A stretch of DNA of 64,000 bases from an uncultured Collinsella sp. (GCA_900541695.1 UQKL01000007.1:1-64000), one strand, 5' to 3'. Positions 26,729 to 35,628 are shown, counted from the stretch's first letter. A program made the numbers and translations. The notes: a model not told the origin generated them from the letters alone.

Positions 26729-27070
26729 ATGAATATTCAAATTTTCGGGACTAAGAAGTCCTTCGATACCAAGAAGGCCCAGCGCTATTTTAAGGAGCGC
26801 CGCATTAAGGTGCAGTTTATTGACCTTAAGGAAAAAGAGATGAGCAAGGGCGAGCTCACGAGCGTGATGCAGGCGGTCGGCGGCATCGACAAGCTGCTCA
26901 ACCCCAAAGCCAAGGACGAGGAGACGCTCGCACTCATCCAGCACCTCACCCCCAGCCAGCGCTTTGATAAGCTGCTCGAGAACCAGCAGGTTCTGGCCGA
27001 GCCCATCGTGCGCAACGGCAAAAAGGCCACCGTCGGTTATTGTCCCGACGTGTGGGGAGCCTGGGAGTAG
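26729..27070 (+). CDS. ArsC/Spx-fold protein lacking the redox cysteine
   Basis: 113 residues of the ArsC/YffB thioredoxin-like fold: IFGTKKSFDTKKAQRYF at the start and EPIVRNGKKATVGY near the C-terminus. Relatives have Cys at the position occupied here by Ser (as in YGIKNCDT of YffB), and the protein has only one Cys, near its end. Classical arsenate reductase or glutaredoxin chemistry is therefore unlikely. It may be a binding or regulatory member, perhaps working with the flavodoxin-type reductase just upstream. Confidence 0.8.
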   Translation: MNIQIFGTKKSFDTKKAQRYFKERRIKVQFIDLKEKEMSKGELTSVMQAVGGIDKLLNPKAKDEETLALIQHLTPSQRFDKLLENQQVLAEPIVRNGKKATVGYCPDVWGAWE

Positions 27071-27156
27071 CCTGTGTTATTTGTCGGCGCGTGGGTATAA
27101 GAGCAGGCGTTTGGCATAAGATTCAACTGTAAGCCATGTCTAACAAAGGAGGGCAC

Positions 27157-28287
27157 ATGCCCAACAAACCCGTGAAGATCATCATGCTTACCGGATACCT
27201 CGGTGCCGGCAAGACCACGCTGCTCAACCACATCCTCGCCAACGACGGCGGCATCCGCGCCGCCGTGATCGTCAACGATATCGGCGAGATCAACGTCGAC
27301 GCCAGCCTCATCGCCGACGGCGGCCTTTCCGAGACCGACGACCTTATCCCGCTCACCAACGGCTGCATCTGCTGCACGCTTTCGGACGATCTGGCCAACC
27401 AGCTGCAGGGCATCGCCGATTCGGGCAAGTTCGACTACATCATCATCGAGGCCTCGGGTATTTGCGAGCCCATCCCCATCGCCTACACCATCTCGAGCTT
27501 CTGCGACGAGGCCAAGGTGGGCGGCGAGCCCAAGCTCGCGCTCGACAACATCGTGGCCGTGGTCGACTGCGCCCGCATGTACGACGAGTTCAACGGCGGT
27601 CGCGACCTGCTAGCCGAGGATATCGACGAGGACGACATCGAGAGCCTGCTCATCCAGCAGATCGAGTTTTGCTCCACGCTGATTCTTAATAAGACTGACA
27701 CCGTCACCCCCGAGCAGATTGCCGAGCTCAAAGCCATCGTGCGCAGCCTGCAGAAGGACGCCGTGATTGTCGAGGCTCAAAACGGCGAGGTCCCCATGGA
27801 GGAGCTGCTCGATACCGACCGCTTCGACTTTATGCGCGCCTACAACTCCGCCGCTTGGATCGAGGCCATGGAGCATCCCGAGGAGCACGATGACCCCGAG
27901 GTGCTCGAATACGACATCGAGACCTTTGTGTACTCGCGCCGCAAGCCGTTCGACCTGCAGAAGTTCACCGATTTTGTTGAGCAGGAGTGGCCCGACGAGG
28001 TCATCCGCGTCAAGGGTCCGCTGTGGCAGACCGGCAATCCGGACATGTGCTACATGTTTGAGCAGGCCGGCCACCAGATGCGCCTGATGGAGAACGGTCT
28101 GTTTGTCGATTCTGCGCCCGAGGGCGAGAAGCAGAAGATTATCGACGAGAACCCCGAGATCATGCAGATTTGGGACGACGAGACGGGCGACCGCATGACG
28201 AGCCTGTGCATCATCGGCCGTCATATGGACAAGGACGCGCTCATCGCCGCGCTCGATGCCTGCCTGACCGACTGGCACCGCGCCTAG
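27157..28287 (+). CDS. CobW/COG0523-family GTPase (metallochaperone-like)
   Basis: 376 residues from ATG 27157 behind AAAGGAGG. It has Walker A GYLGAGKTT, the metal-binding GCICC (CxCC) that marks COG0523, EASGICEP in switch II position and the NKTD guanine motif, then a CobW C-terminal domain. Members deliver zinc or other metals to client enzymes using GTP. No metal-related neighbour or Zur box was recognised, so the metal is unknown. Confidence 0.9.
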   Translation: MPNKPVKIIMLTGYLGAGKTTLLNHILANDGGIRAAVIVNDIGEINVDASLIADGGLSETDDLIPLTNGCICCTLSDDLANQLQGIADSGKFDYIIIEASGICEPIPIAYTISSFCDEAKVGGEPKLALDNIVAVVDCARMYDEFNGGRDLLAEDIDEDDIESLLIQQIEFCSTLILNKTDTVTPEQIAELKAIVRSLQKDAVIVEAQNGEVPMEELLDTDRFDFMRAYNSAAWIEAMEHPEEHDDPEVLEYDIETFVYSRRKPFDLQKFTDFVEQEWPDEVIRVKGPLWQTGNPDMCYMFEQAGHQMRLMENGLFVDSAPEGEKQKIIDENPEIMQIWDDETGDRMTSLCIIGRHMDKDALIAALDACLTDWHRA

Positions 28288-28324
28288 GCTATCGAAGCGA
28301 GCATTTTCTGCCCACGTAACCGCC

Positions 28325-28367
28325 AAACCACCACGAAGGTGCCTGTGTCCCCTTCGTGGTGGTTTTT
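28325..28367 (+). terminator. Rho-independent terminator
   Basis: AACCACCACGAAGG (28326-28339) pairs with CCTTCGTGGTGGTT (28351-28364), then TTT. It ends the GTPase transcript. The trmL ribosome site comes just after. Confidence 0.88.
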
Positions 28368-28388
28368 CATTCTGAGCCAAGGAGATTC

Positions 28389-28988
28389 ATGTTCAATATC
28401 GTGCTGTATGCGCCCGAGATTCCGGCCAATACGGGCAATATCGGCCGTACCTGCGTGGTCACCGGTACCCGCCTGCATCTGGTGGAGCCGCTGGGCTTTT
28501 CGCTCGATGACAAGACGATACGTCGCGCCGGCCTGGGCTACTGGCAAAACTTGGACGTGACCACCTATACCGGCTGGAAGGATTTCCTGGCGTGCAACGG
28601 CCTCTCCTCCGCCGACGAGCGCCTGCATCTGCTGACCAAAAAGGCGCGCCGAACCTATGCGCAAAGTACCTACCGCGACGGTGATTATTTGGTCTTTGGC
28701 AGCGAGAGCTCGGGCATTCCCGAGCCACTGCTTGCCGCGGCGCCCGAGCGCTGTGAGCGCATCCCGATGCTGCGCGATTGCGACTCACTCGATAACGCCG
28801 AGGCTTGGGAAGCCCACGAGGAATCGCTCGGACATACCGAAGACAGCCACGAGGCCATCCTTCGGCAGGATATCTGCGGCAACTTCGTCAACCCGGACGA
28901 CTACCGCATCAGCGCACTCAACCTCTCCAACAGCGCCGCCATCGTCCTCTACGAGGCCCTGCGCCAAACAGGCTTTCCGGGAATGTGA
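28389..28988 (+). CDS. trmL: tRNA (cytidine/uridine-2'-O)-methyltransferase
   Basis: A SPOUT-fold enzyme of 199 residues that 2'-O-methylates the wobble base of leucine tRNAs. Signature segments are present: YAPEIPANTGNIGRTC, LHLVEPLGFSL, YLVFGSESSGIP and LNLSNSAAIVLYE, the last forming the knotted AdoMet site. The start is ATG 28389 after AAGGAG; the longer frame includes the preceding terminator. An insertion around 145-165 makes it longer than the usual 155 residues. Confidence 0.93.
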   Translation: MFNIVLYAPEIPANTGNIGRTCVVTGTRLHLVEPLGFSLDDKTIRRAGLGYWQNLDVTTYTGWKDFLACNGLSSADERLHLLTKKARRTYAQSTYRDGDYLVFGSESSGIPEPLLAAAPERCERIPMLRDCDSLDNAEAWEAHEESLGHTEDSHEAILRQDICGNFVNPDDYRISALNLSNSAAIVLYEALRQTGFPGM

Positions 28989-29028
28989 CAAAGGGACAGT
29001 CTCGTTGTCATATCGGACAATTGTCACA
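28984..29028. repeat. Degenerate copy of the TGTGACAAAGGGA palindrome family
   Basis: TGTGACAA (28984-28991) and TTGTCACA (29021-29028) flank a degenerate centre containing AGGGACAGTC. It overlaps the trmL stop codon. Better copies lie at 33048, 35596 and 36205. Confidence 0.65.
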
Positions 29029-29054
29029 TTGACACCCTTCAAACGAAATCAGCG

Positions 29055-29095
29055 ATGCCCGCTATTGCAACGTAAGGCATCGCGATAGCGGGCAT
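29055..29095. terminator. Hairpin between convergent genes
   Basis: ATGCCCGCTAT (29055-29065) pairs with ATAGCGGGCAT (29085-29095). It sits between trmL and the DUF4230 gene. Confidence 0.65.
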
Positions 29096-29131
29096 TCAGC
29101 TGAATCAGTAATTTGATTTCAAAGGTAGATA

Positions 29132-29779
29132 TTAATCTTCGAATTCGACATTGACCCTTACGTCTGAACCACAGAACGTCGACACCTGCTTTTTCACCAG
29201 TTTTACTGCACGTTCATCAGATTTTTCCAGCATGCCACTTTCTTGAACCTTTTGCCTCTGGTCCTTATCAGCCTGCTGAAGCAATTTATTTAAATCGTCC
29301 GTACTGACCTGATTCCAATTAAGAAAACCATTGTCCTCAACGTACTTTTTAAGCGAGTTCGGATCCGTTGACAACGTCACGATCTCGGAATGCGGAAGCG
29401 TAACATTAACAGATTTTATTACCGACTCGTTGTTTTTCGAACGATGGACTTTGACCTTCAGGTTCTCATCGTCTACGTTCAGGCCGATATCCGCCTTGCC
29501 ATCGATTGTCGCTACATATCGCTTAGTAGTAAATGGGTTGTTAAAACCAAACAGATTCCCTGCATCGTCAATATATAGAACCTGAGTAAAATCGTATTCG
29601 TAGGTAAGCAACTTCGTTACCGGCTTAATTTCTTCCCGAATCGAATCATCGCTTATAACGGTCTGATCGCGCATCAACCACAGGTACACGCAGCCGCCGC
29701 AAGCTGCAATCAAGCCTAACGCCAATAGGGCGACAATTATCTTCTGGCCAATTGTTTTAAACGGATTGGAAACGCTCAT
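29132..29779 (-). CDS. Membrane-anchored DUF4230-like protein
   Basis: 215 residues: one N-terminal TM helix (about 13-35), then an extracytoplasmic domain. The pattern ISDDSIREEIKPVTKLLTYE, with alternating strands after it, resembles DUF4230. The C-terminus is helical and charged. Function unknown. It is clearly more AT-rich than the housekeeping genes, as is the next gene, which suggests an acquired segment. ATG 29779 has GGAGG at a long (11-nt) spacing. Confidence 0.65.
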   Translation of the reverse strand: MSVSNPFKTIGQKIIVALLALGLIAACGGCVYLWLMRDQTVISDDSIREEIKPVTKLLTYEYDFTQVLYIDDAGNLFGFNNPFTTKRYVATIDGKADIGLNVDDENLKVKVHRSKNNESVIKSVNVTLPHSEIVTLSTDPNSLKKYVEDNGFLNWNQVSTDDLNKLLQQADKDQRQKVQESGMLEKSDERAVKLVKKQVSTFCGSDVRVNVEFED

Positions 29780-29945
29780 TTAGCCCTTGTCCTCCAGTTG
29801 TCCTCAGGGTAATTACGGACTCAATTCATTTATATTGGGTTTTGATGTCAACCAATTCAGAAAGGAAGGACTTAAATCCAACATAATATAAATACACATT
29901 CATACGTTAATTTAATACCTATTCTGCTGCACGTAACTTTAGAAA

Positions 29946-29980
29946 GATTGGGGCACAGACCATAGGCCGGCACCCCAATC
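29946..29980 (-). terminator. Terminator after the secreted-protein gene
   Basis: Read on the minus strand, GATTGGGG and CCCCAATC form an 8-bp stem followed by TTTCT. It lies 48 bp past the stop at 30028. The rest of the 29780-30027 gap is AT-rich with no other feature seen. Confidence 0.65.
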
Positions 29981-30027
29981 CATACATAGGCATCATAACG
30001 CGTTGATCATTCGATCATATGCCCATG

Positions 30028-30912
30028 TTAATCAACTGAAACGCTGACGTCCATCCGCTGATCTCGGTCGCTATATCCGATCATCAGTTCCCGTCCCTTT
30101 TTATCCTTTGCGCAAAAACTGCTGTCATACGAATATTCGATGTTCTTGTATCCCTTTTTCTTGCAAGCTTTGATGTATTTGCCGTACCCATCATGATCGA
30201 TGCCAAATGCGACAAACGAAAGGCAGTCTTTTTCGTCTAACGACGTATAAACAATAGGGCAGTCAGGCTTCGGCAAGGATTTTGCAAGGGCTTTTGTTGG
30301 CCAGTCATACGCCTTGACACCGCCCTTTGATGAAGTCGTATAGGTTTTCGACTTGAAACTATAGTACTCGAGATATATCTTTCCATCGCCGCCTAGATAG
30401 GCAATAGTCGCCACTGAAGGCTCCATCAGGTCATATTGATTCTGCTGGGCATTGGCGACATAGTCGCCATGGGTAATGCACGGAACGCTATCAACCGATT
30501 CTCGCTTCTCGACGATTCGCTGGCTATCCGCCGTCATTTTCAGCGTTGAATAATCGTGCGCAGCCTCATCTTCATCAAAAACGTCAGTAAACAGAAGTTT
30601 CTGTTCGTCAGTCAACTCCCCTTTCGGCTCAAACTGAATAGTGAACTGAGCAATATCGAAGCTCGATTTGTTGTCATATTCAAATGTCATCATCTCGACG
30701 CCATCAACAACGCCTTCTGAGACACTCCAGTTTAGTTGATCGATTTTTACTGAATCCTTCTTACCTGGCTTTGGCTTCTTTCCACTTTTCTTAGTCGCTG
30801 CAAATGCGCATGTCGGACTCCAGCCGCGACCCGTAATTCCGAGTGGTAGAGAAATGCCGATTAGTGCCGCCGCGCTAAAAGCCAGAACTGCCGTAAATAA
30901 CTTTTTCTTCAT
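30028..30912 (-). CDS. Secreted protein of unknown function
   Basis: 294 residues. The N-terminus is a typical signal peptide (MKKKLFTAVLAFSAAALIG, then cleavage near CAFAA). A short basic, proline-containing linker follows (KKSGKKPKPGKK). The middle has a FxIAQFTIQF-type beta domain that may mediate substrate or cell-surface contacts. The last 70 residues (YGKYIKACKKKGYKNIEYS onward) look like a compact domain found at the C-terminus of other small exported proteins (DUF6591-like). No enzyme motif was found. AT-rich, next to a recombinase gene. Confidence 0.6.
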   Translation of the reverse strand: MKKKLFTAVLAFSAAALIGISLPLGITGRGWSPTCAFAATKKSGKKPKPGKKDSVKIDQLNWSVSEGVVDGVEMMTFEYDNKSSFDIAQFTIQFEPKGELTDEQKLLFTDVFDEDEAAHDYSTLKMTADSQRIVEKRESVDSVPCITHGDYVANAQQNQYDLMEPSVATIAYLGGDGKIYLEYYSFKSKTYTTSSKGGVKAYDWPTKALAKSLPKPDCPIVYTSLDEKDCLSFVAFGIDHDGYGKYIKACKKKGYKNIEYSYDSSFCAKDKKGRELMIGYSDRDQRMDVSVSVD

Positions 30913-31067
30913 TACATATCCCTTGGTAGTCGTTTAACCTCCCCCTCGTCAAATAGCAGACGAATTGGCGACGCGGTGGCATTATTTGATTCAAGGGCGT
31001 GAACTGGATAAACATCGAGGGAAGGAGTGGGCCCTGTGCAATAAACTCCCCTCGTCAAAATGTCTAG

Positions 31068-31703
31068 CTAAAGAGGACGGGCAAACGGCGAACGGTCATA
31101 TCCGTTCGCGTCCGCCCGTCTCCAACGATCAAACGTCGATGCGCTAACGTTCAAAAGCATTGCGGCCTCTTGCCTCGTAACCTCACCTCCTTCGAATGAT
31201 TTGATGACATCGCGGTAGCTATCCGGACGTTCGAGCGTCGGTCTCCCAAATCTCACACCCCGCAGACGCGCCGACGCGATACCCTCCGCCTGGCGCTGCT
31301 TTATGTTTTCGCGCTCCACCTGAGCCACGTAGCTCAAAACCTGAAGCACTAGATCGGCAATAAAAGTCCCCGTAATTCCATTGGGCTGTTCGCGTGTATC
31401 AAGCAATGGCATATCGAGCACCACAATGGCAACGCGTTTGTCCGTCGTTAGGCGACGCCATTCATCGAGAACTTCACGGTAGTCGCGACCCAATCGATCG
31501 ATACTCTTAATCACCAGAACGTCCCCTTCGCGCAGACGACGAAGAAGACGTCGGTACTGAGGACGCCTGAAGTCCTTTCCACTCGCTTTGTCAGCATAGA
31601 TCAAATTCGTTTGGACCGGAAACCGCTCCAGCGCGTCCAGTTGGCGATCCAGGTTCTGATCTGCTGACGAAACTCGAGCATACCCATAGATTCTATTTTT
31701 CAT
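31068..31703 (-). CDS. Serine recombinase (resolvase/invertase family)
   Basis: 211 residues from ATG 31703 (AGGGG upstream). The catalytic domain has YARVSSADQN with the nucleophilic Ser, SIDRLGRDY and the long E helix (QVERENIKQRQAEGIASA). It ends with an HTH_7 DNA-binding segment (VTRQEAAMLLNVSASTFDRW). Length is that of Tn3-type resolvases or Hin-type invertases, so it acts on short paired sites. I found no partner transposase and no convincing invertible segment, but a 17-bp palindrome lies 79 bp upstream (31782). Confidence 0.9.
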   Translation of the reverse strand: MKNRIYGYARVSSADQNLDRQLDALERFPVQTNLIYADKASGKDFRRPQYRRLLRRLREGDVLVIKSIDRLGRDYREVLDEWRRLTTDKRVAIVVLDMPLLDTREQPNGITGTFIADLVLQVLSYVAQVERENIKQRQAEGIASARLRGVRFGRPTLERPDSYRDVIKSFEGGEVTRQEAAMLLNVSASTFDRWRRADANGYDRSPFARPL

Positions 31704-31781
31704 GATTGCCCCTATCAGCCGCACGATGGCAGCTTCAGCTCATCTGAGAGCCCACTCACAATAGGGCGTGTAAATTTCGCG

Positions 31782-31798
31782 AATGGGTTGAACCCATT
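31782..31798. repeat. 17-bp palindrome upstream of the recombinase gene
   Basis: AATGGGTT-G-AACCCATT is perfect with an 8-bp arm on each side. It lies between the divergent recombinase and ATPase genes and is a candidate recombinase site or operator. Confidence 0.5.
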
Positions 31799-31867
31799 TT
31801 CGGGCTCCAACGTAAGCTATTCAAGCACCGCTTCGATAACGCACGACGCCAACCTTATGCTTTGAAA

Positions 31868-31916
31868 TGAAATTAATCGTTTTTAATTGAGATTAACTAG
31901 AATAAAATGAAATTAA
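31868..31916 (+). promoter_or_regulatory. Three TGA(A/G)ATTAA direct repeats, 20-bp period
   Basis: Copies start at 31868, 31888 and 31908, exactly 20 bp apart, i.e. about two helical turns, so all three face the same side of the helix. They end 24 bp before the ATPase start codon, so they overlap its promoter. This is probably an operator; the wHTH at the C-terminus of the ATPase is a candidate binder. Confidence 0.6.
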
Positions 31917-31940
31917 CCCGAGACGCTAAAGGAGGGCATT

Positions 31941-33041
31941 GTGGAATATCTCGAGAACCCGTTTACCCCTAGCTTTGGCGAGGTTCCTGCCCATCTCGCT
32001 GGCAGACAACAGATTATTCGGGATTTGGACCGTGCCTTCTTGAGCCAGCGCAGGCGCCCAGAATTGACCTCGATCTTCTCAGGCGCGCGTGGAACCGGCA
32101 AAACCGCCCTCATGTCGTCGCTCGCAACAAGGGCGGAATCCCACGGCTGGATAGCCGTAAAGACGACCGCGCTCCCGGGAATGCTTGAGGAAATCGAACT
32201 CGGGACGAAACGCGCCGCAGCCCATCTCATCGACTCGTCCAGCCGCTTCGAAGTCACCGGTCTCGGAATTGCACCGCTCGGCAGCATCGAGGTCAATCGC
32301 GTTCACGATGCCTCAACCTGGCGTTATCGCATGAGCGACATCATCGACCAGCTCAACGAGGCGGACACCGGTCTGCTCGTCACGGTTGACGAGGTAGACC
32401 CGACACTCGACGAAATGATTCAGCTCGCAGCGACGTATCAGCACTTTGTGACCGATGGGAAACGCGTCGCGCTGCTCATGGCGGGACTTCCCAACAACGT
32501 CTCGACGTTGCTGAACCACAAGACGGTCTCGTTCCTTCGCCGCGCCCAACAATATCATCTGGGTCGCATTGCCGACTATGACGTGCGCGAGGCCTTGATT
32601 CGCACAATCCAGGAAAACGATCGCCTGGCAGATGCTGAGGGAATCGATAGAGCCGTTCGCTCGATCTCCGGTTTTCCCTTCCTATTGCAACTCGTAGGCT
32701 ATCGTGCCTGGGATCTCACAAGCGATTCGAAGGAAATCTCGTCACGCGACTTTGACCTGGGAATCAAAATCGCGCGCGACGAGATGGACGACCGAATCCT
32801 CGCGGCAACCTATCGGGAACTCACTGCAGAGGACAAGCGATTCCTCATCGCCATGCTCGATGACGAGGAAGAGTCCACCACCGCTGATCTTGTCGAGCGC
32901 CTCAAGCGTTCGCCACAGCAGGTCTCCCGCTACCGACGCCGCATGATAGACGCCGGCATCATCGGAGAACGCGGACGCGGAATCGTCGCTTTTGAATTGC
33001 CGTTTTTCCGTGACTATCTCGCCGCTCAGTGCGTGAAATAG
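31941..33041 (+). CDS. AAA/STAND-type ATPase with C-terminal winged helix (paralogue 1)
   Basis: 366 residues from GTG 31941 after AAAGGAGG. An N-terminal NPFTPSFGEVP segment precedes Walker A (GARGTGKTA), Walker B (LLVTVDEVD) and a sensor-like LLMAGLPNNV. The last 80 residues contain a winged-helix pattern (ADLVERLKRSPQQVSRYRRR, then GIIGERGRG). The order and several phrases (NPF, AGLP, FLRRAQQ, LQLVGY) are shared with the ATPase at 36235-37353, so they are paralogues. Function unknown: ATP-dependent DNA-binding switch or defence-type sensor are both possible. Three direct repeats lie in its promoter. Confidence 0.8.
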   Translation: MEYLENPFTPSFGEVPAHLAGRQQIIRDLDRAFLSQRRRPELTSIFSGARGTGKTALMSSLATRAESHGWIAVKTTALPGMLEEIELGTKRAAAHLIDSSSRFEVTGLGIAPLGSIEVNRVHDASTWRYRMSDIIDQLNEADTGLLVTVDEVDPTLDEMIQLAATYQHFVTDGKRVALLMAGLPNNVSTLLNHKTVSFLRRAQQYHLGRIADYDVREALIRTIQENDRLADAEGIDRAVRSISGFPFLLQLVGYRAWDLTSDSKEISSRDFDLGIKIARDEMDDRILAATYRELTAEDKRFLIAMLDDEEESTTADLVERLKRSPQQVSRYRRRMIDAGIIGERGRGIVAFELPFFRDYLAAQCVK

Positions 33042-33047
33042 GCATCA

Positions 33048-33078
33048 ATGCGACAAAGGGACAATCCCTTTGTCGCAT
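33048..33078. repeat. 31-bp perfect palindrome (copy 1)
   Basis: ATGCGACAAAGGGA (33048-33061) and its exact complement (33065-33078) flank a 3-bp loop. It fills the 40-bp gap between convergent ATPase 1 and the UvrA2-like gene, so it may also act as a terminator. Confidence 0.85.
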
Positions 33079-33081
33079 CGT

Positions 33082-35574
33082 CTATAGATAGCGGCCCGTA
33101 ACGCTCTTGGAGCAGGCTGCGATATCGCCCGGCGTGCCGGCGCAGACGATTTGCCCGCCGGCATCGCCGCCGCCCGGGCCCATATCGATCACGTAGTCGG
33201 CGTTACGGATAAGGTCGAGGTCATGCTCAATCACGATAACCGTGGCGCCCTTGGCAACAAGGCCATCAAACACACTCAGCAGTACCTGAACATCGAGCGG
33301 ATGCAGGCCGATGGTGGGCTCGTCGAACACGAATACGGCATCGTCCTGCACGCGGCCCATCTCGCTCGCAAGCTTAAGTCGCTGCGCCTCGCCGCCCGAG
33401 AGCGCCGGCGTGGGCTCGCCGAGCGTCAGGTAGCCCAGCCCCAGGTCGTGCAAGGTCTGCAGGCGCGCCTGGACTTTCTTGAGTCCCACCGTGGCGTCGA
33501 GGGCCTCGTCCACACTCATGTCCATGAGCTGCGGCAACGTGAGCGAGCTGCCGTCCTTGCCCTCGCGATGGATATGCAAGGCGGCATCCGCATAACGCGA
33601 GCCGCGACATGCAGGACAGACGATCTCGACATCGGGCAAAAACTGCACGTCAAGCGATATCGAGCCCGTACCATCGCACGTGGGGCAACGCAAGGCACCG
33701 GTGTTGTAGCTAAAGGCACCCGCCTTATACCCTGCCGCCTTGGCCTCGGGCGTACGGGCGAAGGCGCGGCGCAGCTCATCGTGGATGTCGGCATAGGTCG
33801 CCACCGTCGAGCGTACGTTGGCGCCAATGGGCGTGGCGTCAATCAGGTTGGCACGCGCGATACCCTCGGCATCGACCCAACGCACGTGCCTGGGCAGGCG
33901 CTCGCCGGCTGCCTGCGCTTTGAGTGCCGGGATGAGCGTCTCGAGCACCAATGTCGTCTTACCCGAGCCTGAAACGCCCGTTACCGCGACAAGGCGGCCA
34001 CGCGGGATATCGACTTCGAGCGGCTTGACGGTATGGATGGCATCGGTCGCCATGCGGATATGGCCTAGGTCGAACATTTCGTCGTCAGCCACCTGCGGGC
34101 GCAAGCGCTTGGGGTCCGAGCGCAAGAACGGCGCGATGCGGCTACCCTGCGATTGTTCGACCTCGTCCACCGTACCAGCGGCGATTACATGACCGCCGCC
34201 TGCTCCGGCAACGGGGCCCATCTCGACCAGATAGTCGGCTTCTGCCAGCACGCGCGTGTCGTGGTCGACAACAACCACGGTGTTGCCGTCGTCCACCAGA
34301 TCGCGCATCACGCCCACCAGGCCATCGACATTGGCAGGATGCAAGCCAATCGAAGGCTCGTCCAGCACATACAGCACGCCCGTCGATCGGTTGCGCACCA
34401 CGCGGGCAAGCTGCACGCGCTGGCGCTCACCCGTCGACAGCGTGGCACCGGCGCGGTCGAGCGAAAGGTAATCGAGGCCCAGGTCGACCAGGCGGCGGGC
34501 CGTGCTCAAAAACGAATCGCAGATGTCCCCGGCCATGGGCCGCATCTCGATCGGCAAGGATGCAGGCACCCCGCGCACCCACTCAATCGCCTCGCCCAGC
34601 GTCATGCCCGCCGCCTGCGCCAGATTGATACCGCGCACCTGGGGCTGGCGCGCGGCGTCGGAAAGACGCGTGCCGCCGCAGTCACGGCACGGCCCCTCGC
34701 GCAAAAAGCGCGCCACGCGCTTAAGTCCCTTGTCGTCCTTAACCTTGGCGAGCGCATTCTCGACAGTATAGACGGCGTTGTAATAGGTAAAGTCGAGCGG
34801 CGTGGCGCCCTCACCGTTTTTGGGAACGTAGAGGATGTGCTTCTTGACCGCCGGGCCATGGAACACGATATCGCGCTCGGCGGGCGTGAGCTGGCTAAAC
34901 GGCACGTCAGTGCGCACGCCCATCTCGCCGGCCACCTGCTTCATCAGATCCCACATGAGCGTGCCCCAGGGAAGCACCGCACCCTCGTTGATGCTCTTTG
35001 ATTCGTCGGGCACCAGGCTCGCTTCGTCCACCTCGCGCATAACGCCGGTACCGCCGCAGGTAGGACACGCGCCGCCGCTGTTAAAGGCAAGGTCCTCGGC
35101 ACCCGGCGCGTAGAACCCGTGGCCGCATGCGGGGCACGTGAGCGACAGACCCGCGGCCACGTTAAGGCTCGGTTCCACACGCGTCCCGCAATGCGGGCAC
35201 ACGTGATGGGCGCAACGGCTAAAGAGCAGGCGCAGGCTGTTGTTGAGCTCGGTCATGGTGCCAAACGTGGAGCGCACACCTGGCACGCTGGGGCGCTGAT
35301 GCAGCGCGAGTGCCGCCGGCACGTGCAGCACCTCGTCCACCTGAGCGTGTTCGGCCTGCGTCAGGCGACGGCGGGTATAGGTGCTGAGCGCCTCCAGATA
35401 ACGGCGCGAGCCCTCGGCATACAGAACCCCCAGCGCCAGCGAGCTCTTGCCCGAACCCGACACGCCGGCAATACCCACGAGCCTTCCCAGCGGAATATCG
35501 ATATCGATGTCCTTGAGGTTGTGAACACGCGCGCCGCGCACCTCAATAGCACTTGGTTGTTGCGACACCGTCAT
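33082..35574 (-). CDS. UvrA-like ABC ATPase (UvrA2/drug-resistance type)
   Basis: 830 residues with two ABC ATPase halves: GVSGSGKSSLA and STGERQRVQLA in the first, GVSGSGKTTLV and LSGGEAQRLKLA in the second. Both have zinc-binding CxxC clusters (CPHCGTR, CPACGHG; CPTCDGTG, CPACRGSR). It is about 100 residues shorter than UvrA, consistent with loss of the UvrB-binding domain as in UvrA2 proteins linked to DNA-damaging drug tolerance. It is not a membrane transporter. The start chosen is ATG 35574. A GNAT gene follows its 5' end, with a palindrome between. Confidence 0.9.
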   Translation of the reverse strand: MTVSQQPSAIEVRGARVHNLKDIDIDIPLGRLVGIAGVSGSGKSSLALGVLYAEGSRRYLEALSTYTRRRLTQAEHAQVDEVLHVPAALALHQRPSVPGVRSTFGTMTELNNSLRLLFSRCAHHVCPHCGTRVEPSLNVAAGLSLTCPACGHGFYAPGAEDLAFNSGGACPTCGGTGVMREVDEASLVPDESKSINEGAVLPWGTLMWDLMKQVAGEMGVRTDVPFSQLTPAERDIVFHGPAVKKHILYVPKNGEGATPLDFTYYNAVYTVENALAKVKDDKGLKRVARFLREGPCRDCGGTRLSDAARQPQVRGINLAQAAGMTLGEAIEWVRGVPASLPIEMRPMAGDICDSFLSTARRLVDLGLDYLSLDRAGATLSTGERQRVQLARVVRNRSTGVLYVLDEPSIGLHPANVDGLVGVMRDLVDDGNTVVVVDHDTRVLAEADYLVEMGPVAGAGGGHVIAAGTVDEVEQSQGSRIAPFLRSDPKRLRPQVADDEMFDLGHIRMATDAIHTVKPLEVDIPRGRLVAVTGVSGSGKTTLVLETLIPALKAQAAGERLPRHVRWVDAEGIARANLIDATPIGANVRSTVATYADIHDELRRAFARTPEAKAAGYKAGAFSYNTGALRCPTCDGTGSISLDVQFLPDVEIVCPACRGSRYADAALHIHREGKDGSSLTLPQLMDMSVDEALDATVGLKKVQARLQTLHDLGLGYLTLGEPTPALSGGEAQRLKLASEMGRVQDDAVFVFDEPTIGLHPLDVQVLLSVFDGLVAKGATVIVIEHDLDLIRNADYVIDMGPGGGDAGGQIVCAGTPGDIAACSKSVTGRYL

Positions 35575-35595
35575 CGCTCCCCTTCCTGTTAGCCG

Positions 35596-35628
35596 AACGT
35601 AGCAAAGGGACTGTCCCTTTGTCACGTT
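35596..35628. repeat. Imperfect palindrome (copy 2)
   Basis: The arms at 35596-35610 and 35614-35628 match except for two bases and contain the same CAAAGGGA / TCCCTTTG core as the other copies. It lies between the GNAT stop, which it overlaps, and the UvrA2-like start. Confidence 0.8.

Noticed and set aside
31068..31940. Invertible promoter controlled by the serine recombinase
   Set aside because: I looked for paired inverted sites flanking a promoter and found only one 17-bp palindrome. Not enough to claim inversion.
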